Of a DNA stretch of 64,000 nucleotides, positions 12,774 to 23,208 are shown piece after piece. Where the stretch lies: positions 496,001 to 560,000 of the forward strand of contig JAAROD010000033.1 of NCBI GenBank assembly GCA_012274445.1, given 5' to 3'. The notes below the pieces were generated by a model. That model had not been told where the DNA came from. It searched no databases and saw nothing but the letters and a program-made list of their open reading frames with translations. The position numbers and the translations under genes are program-made. Every line of letters starts with the position of its first letter. Within the stretch, counting starts at the first letter, position 1. Source of the stretch: Sclerotiophoma versabilis (lineage: Eukaryota > Ascomycota > Dothideomycetes > Pleosporales > Didymellaceae).

Positions 12774-13155
12774 ATGGTACGTTAGGGAGGCAATCAGAGC
12801 ATGCGAGCAGAGGAATCTGACCTGCATCCTAGGAGAGCCCTCACGAGCACCAACAGAGCCTTCTGCTTTCGCGTATCATTGTCAATGTTGTGAGTGGCAG
12901 TCCAGTGTAAACAGTGTATGTATGCGCCGAGCTAATGTCAAACGCAGGAGAAACTGAACGAAGCCATCATGATGTTGAACAAGAACCTTCAAGAGATCAA
13001 CATCCAGAACATGGACACCGAGCTTGTTGCGCAGATGTTCAAAAACTACCAGTCGAACGTTCTGTTCCATCTCGAAGGTACAGGACCTCGTGATCTCAGA
13101 AGGACGCCTATGGCTAACAGCAACAGCAACAAACGGCCTGAAAGATCCAGCCTAG
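12774..13155 (+). CDS. dad4: Dad4, DASH/Dam1 kinetochore complex subunit
   Basis: Four coding exons: 12774-12776 (only the ATG), 12833-12889, 12948-13077 and 13127-13155; introns are 56, 58 and 49 bp. The product is 72 residues, the size of yeast Dad4. It begins [17 protein letters not shown] and continues [18 protein letters not shown], then [20 protein letters not shown]. The DASH complex forms rings on spindle microtubules and couples kinetochores to their ends. The last intron is supported because reading through it replaces the family tail with an unrelated one, whereas splicing restores [12 protein letters not shown] second acceptor 6 bp upstream (13119-13120) would add two residues in frame. 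The second and third introns end in CGCAG and AACAG. Confidence 0.9.
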
Positions 13156-13567
13156 TCAGCTGACGCTCTGACCCTGGCGTTCTGCCTTGAAGTGTAGGTT
13201 ATGGCTTGATGCCTGGCGCTGGGAAGTCGAGGAAAGGGTTTCGGCGGGATGCAACGAGAGGAATGATTTACACAATGATACCCATGTACGGCACAACAAA
13301 TAGAGACAAACAAATCTGGAAGTCACTCTGCCGATTCTATTCTCTTCTTTGAAATCGCAGGTCGGGGTCTGCAGTGCCTCAGTAGCCTACAACACCTCGG
13401 GGGTGCTTTGACCAGCTCCGTGATGCCTCGCAGCGCCATCAACCACGAGCATGCAACGCAACCCCAGCAATCCGCGCGCTAGTGACCTGCTTACGCTACG
13501 CCTCGACCACGCGATATGATAAAGATCTCGCTCGACCAGCCCCGTCTCCATCTACGACTCCACGACA
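13156..13567. other. Intergenic region between dad4 and arp5
   Basis: The 3' flank of dad4 and promoter/leader of arp5. No further gene recognised. Confidence 0.5.
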
Positions 13568-15924
13568 ATGGCTCCCTCCGCAACCAACGATGCGCCGGTC
13601 GCCTCGGGGCGCAACTCTCCCAAGCCTCCGCCGACGCGCATCTGGAACGTGAGCGAGCCGCCTTTTGAGGGCTTCAGACCCATCGACAACGAGGGCTATG
13701 CGCGCAGTAATCCAGAGACAGCCATCATCATCGACAATGGTACGACCGCAAGCTATCAAAGTCCACTTGTCGCCAAGGCTAACAGATGGCAGGCTCGTCT
13801 GCAGTACGCGCAGGATGGTCTTTTGACTCGAAACCGCGTCTATCAGTGCTGCCGAATATGGCGCGTTACAGGGACCGCAAGCTCAACCGCACATTCACCT
13901 TTATCGGTTCAGACGTGTATTCGGATGGCACTGCGCGCGGGCAGTCGAAGCCCATATACGAGCCCGGAAGCAACGTTATAAACAACTGGGACGCTATGGA
14001 GGGTGTGCTGGACTACTGCTTCATCAAGATGGGCATCGACGGGCGATCGGGGGGTATAGACAGGCCCATCGTCATGACCGAACCAGTCGCCAACTTAGGG
14101 TACACGAGAAAGAGTACGTACGGCAGAGCACAATGACGTGGAAAGGTTACTAATGCGACAATAACAGCCATGTCTGAAATCCTGTTCGAATGTTACGGCG
14201 CGCCATCTGTCGCTTACGGCGTCGACTCCCTCTTCTCATACTCATACAACGGTGGTCGCAATGGCTTGGTCGTCGACTCTTCCTACACCTCGACCCACCT
14301 GATACCCGTCGTCGACGCCAAGCCTCTCCTCTCACAGGCTACCCGGCTCAATTGGGGGCGCTTCCAATCTGCGCAATACCTGCTGAAGCTGCTAAGACTG
14401 AAGTACCCTTCGTTCCCTGGCAAGCTCAGCGACACGCAAGCGGAAGATTTGGTCAGAGAGCACTGCTACGTGTCACAGAACTACGAAGAGGAGCTCAGCC
14501 ATTACCTGGACTGGACAGGGCTAGAAGACCGAGACCACATCATTCAGACGCCATACACTGAGCAGATCGCGGTTCAGAAGACCGAGGAGGAGCTAGCAAT
14601 AGCAGCGGAGAAGCGCAAAGAGAGTGGGAGACGATTGCAAGCTCAAGCCGCCAAGATGCGTCTGGAGAAGCTAAAGAAAAAAGAGGAAGAGTATGGGTAC
14701 TACGTACAACTCCAGGGTCAACTACAGGAAATTCCCACAAAGAAAGAGAAGGCGCGGGTGCTCGAGTCCAATGACTTCGATGACGAGGGTCAGCTCGACA
14801 AGAGGGTTAAGGAGTTGGAGAAGTCAATCAAGAAGACACGAAACAAGGACCTTGGCGACGACGCTGAAGAGGAGCAGCAAGAAGAGCCCACTTTCCCCCT
14901 CCTCGAAGTCCCCGACGATCAGCTCGACGAAGAGGGTATCAAGCAGAAGCGACAACAGCGATTAATGAAGTCAAACTACGATGCGCGTCTCCGTGCGCGG
15001 ATAGAGAAGGAGAACGAAAAGGCTCGACTGGCAGAAGAGCAACGCCTTGACGACGAGCGACGAGAAGCCGACCCAGAAGGTTGGATTGGTGAGCGCCGCA
15101 TAGCCCGTCAAGCTATTGTGCAAAAGATCAAGGACCGAGAGCGCCTCAAGGCCGAGCTGGGCAATCGCAAATCGCTCGCCAACCAGATGCGAATGAAGTC
15201 CATTGCCAACCTGGCCTCCGATGCTCCGTCGAAGAAGCGCCGCCGGGGCGGCGGAGACGACGACACTTTTGGTGCTGATGACGCGGATTGGACTGTATAC
15301 CGCACAATCGCCACTGGCGAAGGCTCAGATGACGAAGAGGAGGAAGACCTGGCCAAATCTCTCAAGGATATCGAAGCACAGCTGCTACAGCATGACCCGA
15401 ATTTCACAGAAGAATCGACAAGAGAGGCCCAGACAGACTGGACAAAGAGCGTGCTACATGCCTTCTTCCACGGTCCTTACCCGTATGACGCTGAATCTCA
15501 ACGCGAAGCGCATCAGTTGCACCTCAACGTGGAGCGCATCCGCGTCCCTGAAGTTGTGTTCCAGCCTTCTATCGCTGGTCTCGATCAAGCGGGGATCGTC
15601 GAGATCGCATCGACAATCCTGACCGAGCGACTCGCCAACAACCCACGGAGAGATGATGTGCTCAACGACATCTTCTTGACCGGCGGCAACACACTATTCC
15701 AAGGCTTCGAAGAACGACTGAAGAATGAGTTGAGGGCTGTCTTGCCTGCTGAACAAAGCGTGAAAGTCAGGAGAGCGAAAGACTGCGTACTCGACAGCTG
15801 GCGAGGTGCTGCACAGTGGGGAGGCAAGAAGGAGAACAGGCGCAACTTTATTACGAAAGCGGAGTGGGCAGAGAAGGGTGGAGAGTACATCAAAGAGCAT
15901 GATCTGGGCAATGCGCTCGGCTAA
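13568..15924 (+). CDS. arp5: Arp5, actin-related protein of the INO80 complex
   Basis: Three exons, 13568-13739, 13793-14113 and 14168-15924, with 53- and 54-bp introns (GTACGA...GGCAG, GTACGT...AACAG), both phase 1, giving 749 residues. The actin fold is split: the N-terminal part has IIIDNGSSAVRAGWSF (phosphate-binding loop), then VMTEPVANLGYTRK and SEILFECYGAPSVAYG. A long charged, coiled-coil-like insertion typical of Arp5 occupies about residues 300-505, and the actin fold resumes with DIFLTGGNTLFQGFEERL (about 660) and SWRGAAQWGG. Arp5 partners Ies6 in INO80, contacting the nucleosome and coupling ATP hydrolysis to sliding. Length and insertion agree with the family. Branch-point-like CTAAC/CTAAT elements precede both acceptors. 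Confidence 0.95.
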
Positions 15925-16327
15925 GGCGTGCGTGATTTGTAAGAGTATTTTGCTACGAGAAGTGGGTTGAGGCGTTCATGAACCTGGTTGAGATTGGCGA
16001 TTGACAACGAAGACGGCGCGGCGGCGTCTTGCGAATTTCACGTCACTTTGCATATGAGATACGAAGGCCACCGCCTTGACTACCATGTGCAATACCGCCG
16101 AATTTATGCTGCCCAAATGTCTCGAGGTACAGCACAAATTATACGCTTGTCTCAGTGCCACAAGGCAAGTGATTGCCTCTAGGCGCACGCGATGCACATG
16201 TTCAGGAAAGAGTAACTCAAGACAATGAGCCTCGTGCTTTGTTGCACCTTCTTGACTACATCTCAAACCTGAAAATTCTCATCAACTCTCACTCATTTTC
16301 TTCTTCTAGTAACAGCTGCTTTTTCGA
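15925..16327. other. Intergenic region downstream of arp5
   Basis: About 400 bp with the arp5 3' flank and the 5' flank of the next ORF. Nothing else recognised. Confidence 0.45.
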
Positions 16328-16732
16328 ATGTCTGATAATCTGGATGGGTCTTATATTCCCCGACGGAGACTTCGCGAAGAGGAGAAGGCTAAGTCACTCC
16401 AACAGAATACATACGTTCTAGCGTATCACAGAGACTATGTGGAGAACCACCCAATGCGGCACCATCTAGGTGTCTGCCAATATTTCAAAAGTTACTACGA
16501 GAATCTTCTAGCTAACCAGCCAGAGCCCAATATTGACGCTACGAACAACCGTTCACGTGCGACACGCTATGCGAAAGAGCACTATGGATGCTACTATGAG
16601 ATCAGGGACGTTGCGCGCATTGTCAGATGGCTGGATAAGGCAGAAGAGAAACCGGTCGCTGTTGATATGACGACGCTCCTTGATCGCATCGGCAGCCCGT
16701 TGCAGGAATCTCACGAGACCAGCAGTCCATGA
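16328..16732 (+). CDS. Hypothetical protein, 134 residues
   Basis: An intron-less frame starting at ATG 16328. The protein is rich in charged and aromatic residues (Tyr/His around positions 30-70), has no signal peptide or membrane segment, and shows no motif I recognise. Codon use is ordinary. It may be a lineage-restricted gene, but chance cannot be excluded at this length. Confidence 0.4.
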   Translation: MSDNLDGSYIPRRRLREEEKAKSLQQNTYVLAYHRDYVENHPMRHHLGVCQYFKSYYENLLANQPEPNIDATNNRSRATRYAKEHYGCYYEIRDVARIVRWLDKAEEKPVAVDMTTLLDRIGSPLQESHETSSP

Positions 16733-16774
16733 CAGCACATCCACAGGTTTAGCCGTATCCGATGCTACGCTCTC

Positions 16775-17110
16775 ATGGATGTGCGCTCAAGTGTGTTTCA
16801 GCAGTACGCAGCGGGACTGGCCGCAAGTGGCGGCGCTGCATTGGGTGCAGGAGCAGCAAAGCCGCGAGCTATGCCACTTTTTTGCGCCTCATCAGATCGG
16901 AAGCTTCTCCGGGAACTTTGCCAGTTGCATTCGATCCGACAGCGACTATCCTTTGCGCAAGAGTTTTCATTGGTGGTAGTTACATTCCTCAATATGGGCC
17001 GAATCCGGAAGCGCAACGTCGACCCAGAGAACCTCACAGTGCTCAACTTCGAACAAAGACATCTTCCGGATGCGTGTGGTGTTTATTTTTACCCTCACGC
17101 GTCACCGTGA
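16775..17110 (+). CDS. Doubtful ORF, 111 residues
   Basis: Begins at ATG 16775, 42 bp after the previous stop, in another frame. It starts with an Ala/Gly-rich stretch, then mixed sequence with no family resemblance. It ends just before the TATA box of the CFEM-like gene. Overlapping frames are also open, so coding status is uncertain. Confidence 0.2.
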   Translation: MDVRSSVFQQYAAGLAASGGAALGAGAAKPRAMPLFCASSDRKLLRELCQLHSIRQRLSFAQEFSLVVVTFLNMGRIRKRNVDPENLTVLNFEQRHLPDACGVYFYPHASP

Positions 17111-17175
17111 GTTCGTCGCAAGCGCTAGCTAATGTCGCAAACGGTCGAGGTGAGGTTGGGTGAGAAACATTTTTC

Positions 17176-17182
17176 TATATAA
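17176..17182 (+). promoter_or_regulatory. TATA box of the CFEM-like surface-protein gene
   Basis: TATATAA about 106 bp upstream of the ATG at 17288, followed by a T/C-rich leader; this spacing puts transcription start near 17,205-17,215. It leaves no room for an upstream exon that would supply a signal peptide. Confidence 0.55.
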
Positions 17183-17287
17183 TGAGTGTACCGAAGCGGA
17201 ACATGGAACATCATCACTCGCTGAACATCTGCATTTGAACATATTCACTTTCGTTCTCAGTTTGAAACAAATTATAAATCTTTCGAG

Positions 17288-18349
17288 ATGGCCTACCAAG
17301 TCTCTTCCATCGTCTACCCAGCTTACACTCCAGTGACTCCCGTCTACTCGGTCAACACTCCGATTTACACCCCGATTTACACCCCAAGTCCTCCTCCTGT
17401 GTACCCTGTCAGCACTCCTTCCAGCAAGTCTTCTGAGTCTAGCAAGATGCCTTCCACTACCACTACCTACGTTACTTCGGCCCTGACTTTGACATCCTAC
17501 GTCACTGCTCACTACAGCGCCTCACCTGTCCCCAAAAAGTGCGACAAAGACATCATCGGCACCGTCCAGAAGCTTCCTCAGTCGGTCCAGACCTACGTTT
17601 TCGAGGCCATCTCCAGCAGCAAGTGCAGCCCTTGCGACTATGCCTGCATCTGCGGCGACCTGCACTCCAAGGATGTTGCTGGCAAGGTCAGCAAGGGTTG
17701 CGAAAAGGCTGACTACGAGGCCTACATCGCCTTCGAGAAGGCAGTCTGTGGTGCTCCTCCGACTATCATCGTCACTCCTACTCCTTACCCCCACGGCAAC
17801 AAGACCCAGGAATTGACCACCTACACCACTACCACCGTCTGCCCTGTCACTACTAGCGGAAAGGTCACTACTACGACAAGTACTATCACTGTCACCTCAT
17901 GCAAGGCCTACTGCACTGCTCCTCCTCCCCCTCCCACTCCCGCTCCTCCGGTTCCGATCTACCCCACTGGCAACGGCACCACGACGGTCACTTCTACCAA
18001 CAAGATCACCTCGACCGTCCGCGTTCCTGGTAGCTCTGCCCCTCCTGCTGGACCTTCCGCTCCCCCTGCGGCGCCCCCAGCTGCTCCTCCTGCCGCACCA
18101 CCTGCTGCTCCTCCTGCTGCTCCTCCTGCCGCTCCTCCTGCTGCTCCTCCTGCCGCACCACCTGCCGCACCCCCTGCCGCACCCCCTGCCGCACCACCTG
18201 CCTCTCCTCCTGCTGCTCCCCCTGCCGGCACTCCCGCGACCACTAAGCCCGGTCTGCCCGAGTACACTGGCGCTGCTGTCGCCAACGCGCCTGCTGTCCT
18301 CTTCGCCGGTGCTGTTGGTGCCTTCGGCTGGATCTTTGCTGAGATGTAA
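17288..18349 (+). CDS. CFEM-like, Ser/Thr/Pro-rich cell-surface protein with Pro-Ala repeat
   Basis: A single exon of 353 residues. The N-terminus is Pro/Tyr/Thr-rich without a hydrophobic signal peptide. Seven cysteines fall between about residues 85 and 154 with a C-x2-C-x3-C-x-C core (KCSPCDYACIC) and the GC and VC that follow, resembling the eight-Cys CFEM domain of fungal surface proteins. A Thr/Ser-rich stretch (a likely O-glycosylation region) follows. Then comes an Ala-Pro-Pro-Ala repeat (about 257-315), and a C-terminal hydrophobic tail (about 329-353) that could serve as a GPI-anchor signal. CFEM proteins act in haem/iron uptake, adhesion or virulence. The tail and composition predict the cell wall, yet the missing signal peptide conflicts with this. 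Codon choice is strongly C-ending, as in highly expressed fungal genes. Confidence 0.7.
   Translation: MAYQVSSIVYPAYTPVTPVYSVNTPIYTPIYTPSPPPVYPVSTPSSKSSESSKMPSTTTTYVTSALTLTSYVTAHYSASPVPKKCDKDIIGTVQKLPQSVQTYVFEAISSSKCSPCDYACICGDLHSKDVAGKVSKGCEKADYEAYIAFEKAVCGAPPTIIVTPTPYPHGNKTQELTTYTTTTVCPVTTSGKVTTTTSTITVTSCKAYCTAPPPPPTPAPPVPIYPTGNGTTTVTSTNKITSTVRVPGSSAPPAGPSAPPAAPPAAPPAAPPAAPPAAPPAAPPAAPPAAPPAAPPAAPPAAPPASPPAAPPAGTPATTKPGLPEYTGAAVANAPAVLFAGAVGAFGWIFAEM
18058..18230 (+). repeat. In-frame minisatellite encoding Ala-Pro-Pro-Ala
   Basis: About 14 degenerate 12-bp units of the type CCT-GCT-GCT-CCT inside the CFEM-like gene. Units vary only at third positions, so the peptide repeat is kept while the DNA drifts. 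Such coding minisatellites are prone to length variation between strains. Confidence 0.8.
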
Positions 18350-19619
18350 AGCGAGGTGTTGAGAGAGTTGTCGTGTACAGAGGTTAGATTTCTTATGTTT
18401 GGGTGGTTAACGGGTTGGAGGAGGGAGTGGGGATGGTAATATTGGGTTTTCGGTAATTGTAATAAGTAATTGAGTGACCTTAATTTTCGCGTAGAAGAAT
18501 ATAGGAAAAGTTATAAAACTTGATGACCTTTTGACGTTATCGAGAAGTGATATGTTGCAAGACGGGTGTTGGTGGGTTGCCTACTTCTTAAACGCAAATC
18601 ATGCTACCATTGCAAATTTGATCTTAAGAGCTCGTACACTCCTCCAGCATTTAGAACATCCAATACAGAACGGACGCTGAAAAGAATTTCCACGTGTATG
18701 TTCATCATTCTTTCATCAGTCTAGTCATTTCTCAAAGCGTTCTCGAAGCGGGAAGTGAACACTCCAGACACTGCGACGTAATTTTTCGACCCAGGCGTTA
18801 TAGACGGAGCATGTGGCGGAGAGATGAAGGCGAATGCTGTATCTCGGGAGCCAATAACCGAAAGAAGTGTGATGTGAATCTGTTAGTCATCCACATATTG
18901 CCTCTTACGCTTTTCCAAGATGAAGACATGATTCAAGATGTAAGGATTCACAATCCTTAGTCCTCTATGTTGCTAAACCTGCAATATGGACGGCTATACA
19001 CCATCTTTGCGGCTTGGATCGGGGGATCGAAATTGGAACATCTGAGATCGCTCCTAGACCAATATTCTCGCTCTCCTGGTCATGATCTTTCTGATCAGCT
19101 GATGCTGTTAATATCGCCAATGTTTGAACATTTCGCAAACGGAAGGTTCTCCCTTAAGACCGATCCGCTAGAAGCTGCAAAAAAACTCAATCAGTCTGTA
19201 TTCTGAGGTAAGTGGACCTTTCTAAACTCAATAGGCTTGGTATTTTGTAAAAACGAACATTCTTATGCTGTTTAAACAGGTTAACGTGTTTCCTTTCATA
19301 AAACTAGAAAATATGGCTACGGACTCCTTATCTCCCCCAAACCCGCAGCTTATCGAAGATACACTATAAATTCGCACTAGCTTTAGCATGGCTAGAAGTG
19401 TCTGACCATATGAGACGGGTTTGCAACTCCTCATTCGGCTTGACGTCACAGGGCCTAATGGGCTTGGCTGCGAAAGTGCCAACGAAGAAAAGTTGGGTTC
19501 AACGGTGCACCTAATCTGTATCTCCAATTTTTCAATACCTATGGTTTTAAACACCCGTAGTTCTTCAAGCATCTGCCTACAAGTATCTAGCATCGCTTGC
19601 ACGAGATTTCTATGGATAC
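18350..19619. other. Gene-poor stretch with possible decayed coding remnant
   Basis: No intact gene. The frame at about 18,910-19,206 (plus) reads a protein-like stretch (containing GGSKLEHLRSLLDQYSRSPG) that is interrupted by one TAG at 18,958-18,960. I do not recognise the family. It may be a pseudogene tail. Confidence 0.3.
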
Positions 19620-20360
19620 ACTGGTTCCGACCAGGTTCATCAGTTGCCTTTCAATTTCTACTTGCGAACAGCACGTGAAGATTGGGCCCCAAGACACCAA
19701 GCAGAGCTTCAGTCACTCTAGGTCGTTAAGGCATGTACGCGTATTTCTGCGCCAAAAGGGGTCAACGCGATCCAACACCGTGATTCATCGTACCTCCTCA
19801 TAACTAGTCTTCCCGGACGCGATATTAGACAAAAGCTGTTTACTATAACTAACAAATAACCAGATGTTATTGCAAAAGACCTTAAGGACTATCCATAACT
19901 GAACTGCGGCAGATTCCTGACACAATTGGTTCAGAGTTTCGCATATGTAATCCTTTGGGTCGCGGCATTTTGGATTAGCGAATCAGTAACTCCTACCGTA
20001 AAGAACTGAGATTCTACGATAAGACTAAATTCAGCTAATTTCTAACGACGTATCTTCTTCTCAACTAAGAAGCGTGAAAACAGATCGCAAAGTCACATAG
20101 CGTGGAACGCAACATGGTCTTCACCTATGCAGACCCTCAATCTCAGAAACATCCTTGTTAATGAAACAGGAAGGATCTCTAGAATAGTAGATTGGTAGTG
20201 TGCACGATGGTACCCGGAGTATTGAATATACTCTAAGATGCATTTCACCGTTCGACATACCTCTCGGTGGATTGTAGATGTCGTTGATTAAATCTTCCTG
20301 ACTTATCGCGATGAGTTGCACACGGAAAACATGTTGTCTAACATGGTCCCCTCATGGTAA
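19620..20360 (+). pseudogene. APH-family (aminoglycoside phosphotransferase-like) kinase pseudogene
   Basis: A decayed gene with clear resemblance to fungal APH/choline-kinase-like phosphotransferases. Readable blocks in order are NFYLRTAREDW, SSYLLITSLPGRD, an ELRQIPDTIG stretch, ELRFYD, the catalytic VFTYAD, LNLRNILVNETGRIS and IVDW. Several in-frame stops (TAG, TAA, TGA) and at least one +1 frameshift separate them; one extra C follows the catalytic Asp codon. The catalytic histidine of HADLN is tyrosine (CAT to TAT). Many lesions are C-to-T or G-to-A changes. It lies about 1.7 kb before an intact kinase of the same superfamily, on the same strand, but the two are not close copies. Function is lost. 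Confidence 0.75.
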
Positions 20361-22030
20361 CCAGGCGTATACCTGTAATCCCCTATTAGCTCAAGAAGTG
20401 CTATAGGGCCAAGAGACGATGAAGTGCTCTGTCGTGTTGATTTTCAAATTAAAGGGAACTGTGCATGATTAGTTTCGAAAGATAATTTGGGCTATACATG
20501 CGCAATCTACTACGCATCTTTGCAGCCACTCTTCACGTAATCTTATCGCATAAGTACAGCAGCCAACTTTGCTTTTAATCGCTTGTTAAAGGTGGCTGGC
20601 GCAGGGACAGGTTGAATATAGTTGCGTACGCTGCAGCAGAGAGGGATCTCATGATACTCCACAAAGGAGCCTTCTAGGCCTCAGCACGCTATCATGTTAG
20701 TGCGCGTCAATAGAACAGCTGTTCCCTGTGTGTTAATCAAACCTAACTATGGTCTGCTTACTTGTCAAGCACGGAGTGAATTGCACAAATGTTAACCAGA
20801 AGAATATGTGCATATCTAGTGCTTCTACCATTCTTTATATATTAAAGCAGGATACTAATTTCCTTATGTGCTAACTCAACAGCGGTGTCAAAAGAATCTG
20901 TACATTTTGAAAACAAAAGCCCTCTAGGCACGCAACGAGACTGCACTCCAACAGAACGCTGTAAATTGAGCAAACTAGCGGAGAGCAAGTGGAAAGGTGA
21001 TTAGCGTCGTATTTCATGATTCTAAATGGCGCGAATGGCGACTGACTGCTGCATTTCCTTTACATGTAGCAGTATTATTTTCTTTAGGTGAAAGAACTTC
21101 TTTGATGGTGTGAGGGGGCACATAAGATCATGATATATCAACAATTTTCCTATGTAACGCGGCTGCCACGATACCAAGGATGATCAAGTGTCATTCCGAA
21201 TAAACGTACCTTTCGCCTGCCGACTGTGGCGGTCCAGTTGGTAATCTGACAGCAAAGGCACAGGCATGTTGCACTCTTACCGCCTTGCTTATGTTGATTG
21301 CTATGTTCTACGAATGACTGAATCTCTGATATGTTGCTGTATATCGATTACACGCAAAAATCGAGGCATTTCAAACTCGGCATACGAGCGATAGGCGCTT
21401 CAGCGATGCGGCTGAGGGACAGGAAAGGGCAAAAAACATACAACAGCGGGTATTCGCTAGTGGTCACCCACCACAAAAGCCCTTAAAATCACTGTTTGCG
21501 GGATACTATGTTGCCGTAAATGTACCCGGGACCGGTACTTTGTGAAAGGGCGGCCATGTCATGCTGATGCCAAGGCTCAGCGGTTCTTGTCATTGCGTTC
21601 TGCACGAGGTGTACGGTCACGATACAATCTCGGTAGATTGGCTTGACAGTGCGAGACCCCTCAGCCGCTCACTGCCTGCGCGACTCAACTCTCAATGCTC
21701 CGTTTCCCTCCAACCAACTCGCTCCGCTAAACTCAGCTTACGACCCCTGTGCTTAACTCTCCTTCCCAGCCGCTGGTATTTATGTGACTACGGTCGAGGT
21801 CAGACAAGATAGCAAGTGAAATCTTGGTTTAAGGTTCACTAATCTCAGTCCCGAGTTAAAGAAGTACAACTATAATCCCCTGATACTCATCTGAGCGACT
21901 GTGGTGCATCTGAGCGAATGTGGTGCTGAACCAATCTGTCACTGAGATACTAGATCTCATTTACGCACCCTTTATAAAGACTGCCGTCAACGAAGATACA
22001 AAACTCTCGTCGAAGGTATCTTCTTTCACC
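20361..22030. other. Gene-free stretch between kinase pseudogene and kinase gene
   Basis: About 1.7 kb of moderately AT-rich DNA with frequent stops in every frame. I recognise no gene, RNA or repeat. The last few hundred bases include the promoter of the kinase gene. Confidence 0.4.
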
Positions 22031-23026
22031 ATGGAAGAGGAGACACGGCGTGAACCCTTCCCGTTCGACGAGAACGTTGTATTTCGCGAGTCATCATTAT
22101 TCGAGAAACCGAACGCACCACTGTCTCTTCCAACGCCGACAGAAGTGAGAGAAGTGGCGAGTCACTCTGAAAACCCTAGAGCTGAGCTCGTAACTCGGCC
22201 TCCGCCTGTAACTTTTTCTAATCTAGGGCTATTAGTGAAATACGGGACGGAGGTAACACTTGCTGAGGGGCAATGCCTCCTGTTCATCCGCAACACTCTT
22301 TCCGAAGTCGTACCTGTTCCGGAAGTGTGTGGGTGGTGCAAGGACGACGATCAAGTGTTCATTTATATGGAGCTGGTGGACGGCATGACGTTAGAGAAGA
22401 GCTGGGACACTATGATTGAAGGAGAAAAGACGTCCGTTTGTCAACAATTGCATGACATGGTCGATGCATTGCGCGGTGTTAAGCAGGGCTGGCCACCATT
22501 CATTGGTAAGTTCAACTTCGTTAGGTTAATTTGAAAGCCCCGATCGCTCTAGTCTACCATCAGAATTTTGTACAGCGTTTGTCTAATTCTCCGACCAGGT
22601 CATGTTGGCAAGCAACCACTGTTAGACATCATTTTTACAGATAGCAACTCTCCAACTGCAGGGCCATTCGAGAGCGTCTCTATCTTCCACGACTGGTTCA
22701 CAACCGCATATGGTCCAACCCAGGATGTCCAAGATGCATCCCCACATCCATACCGCTCCTTTCTCCCAGACAATGTTCCCATCGTGTTTACGCACGCTGA
22801 TTTATACCCAAGTAACATCATTCTGTCCTCTGGTCCCAACCCCCAGATCATTGCAATCATTGATTGGCATCAATCTGGATGCTATCCGGATTATTGGGAG
22901 TATTGCAAAGCTCGGTGGACCTCGCGGATTGGCCAAGAATGGGAATCGAAATATCTGCCTCTAGTACTGGACCGTCGAGAATTCTATGACTACTGGGACT
23001 ATTTCGTTTCGGCTCGTGGTGTTTGA
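22031..23026 (+). CDS. APH-family phosphotransferase (kinase-like protein)
   Basis: Two exons, 22031-22505 and 22599-23026, with a 93-bp phase-1 intron (GTAAGT...ACCAG) containing CTAAT, giving 300 residues. The start at 22031 has a near-perfect CACCATGG context. Motifs: YMELVDGMTLEKSW (hinge region), the catalytic loop HADLYPSNI (about 223-231) and IIDWHQSG (about 244-251), which replaces the DFG of protein kinases. Fungal members of this large family (PF01636) phosphorylate small molecules, but substrates are mostly unknown. The N-terminal nucleotide-binding lobe looks short, as is common in this family. It sits at the edge of the degraded zone, between two pseudogenes, yet its frame is intact. 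Confidence 0.85.
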
Positions 23027-23208
23027 GAGGCCTCCTAGGATTTCTGGTAGTCTGGAAGACAAAATTGATCGCAAAGGATGTTTAGAATTAAAGTATTGAG
23101 ACTGTATGCAAAAAATATGGAACGCTGAACTGTGCCAATTGGTACAAGATCTCTCAGTTATCACAACACAGCTGCATCGCTTCCAGCCCCAATTCGTTTC
23201 AGCCCCCC

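Noticed and set aside
13568..13981. Unspliced 137-codon frame at the start of arp5
   Set aside because: Reading through the first intron destroys the actin phosphate-loop motif, which splicing at 13,740-13,792 restores.
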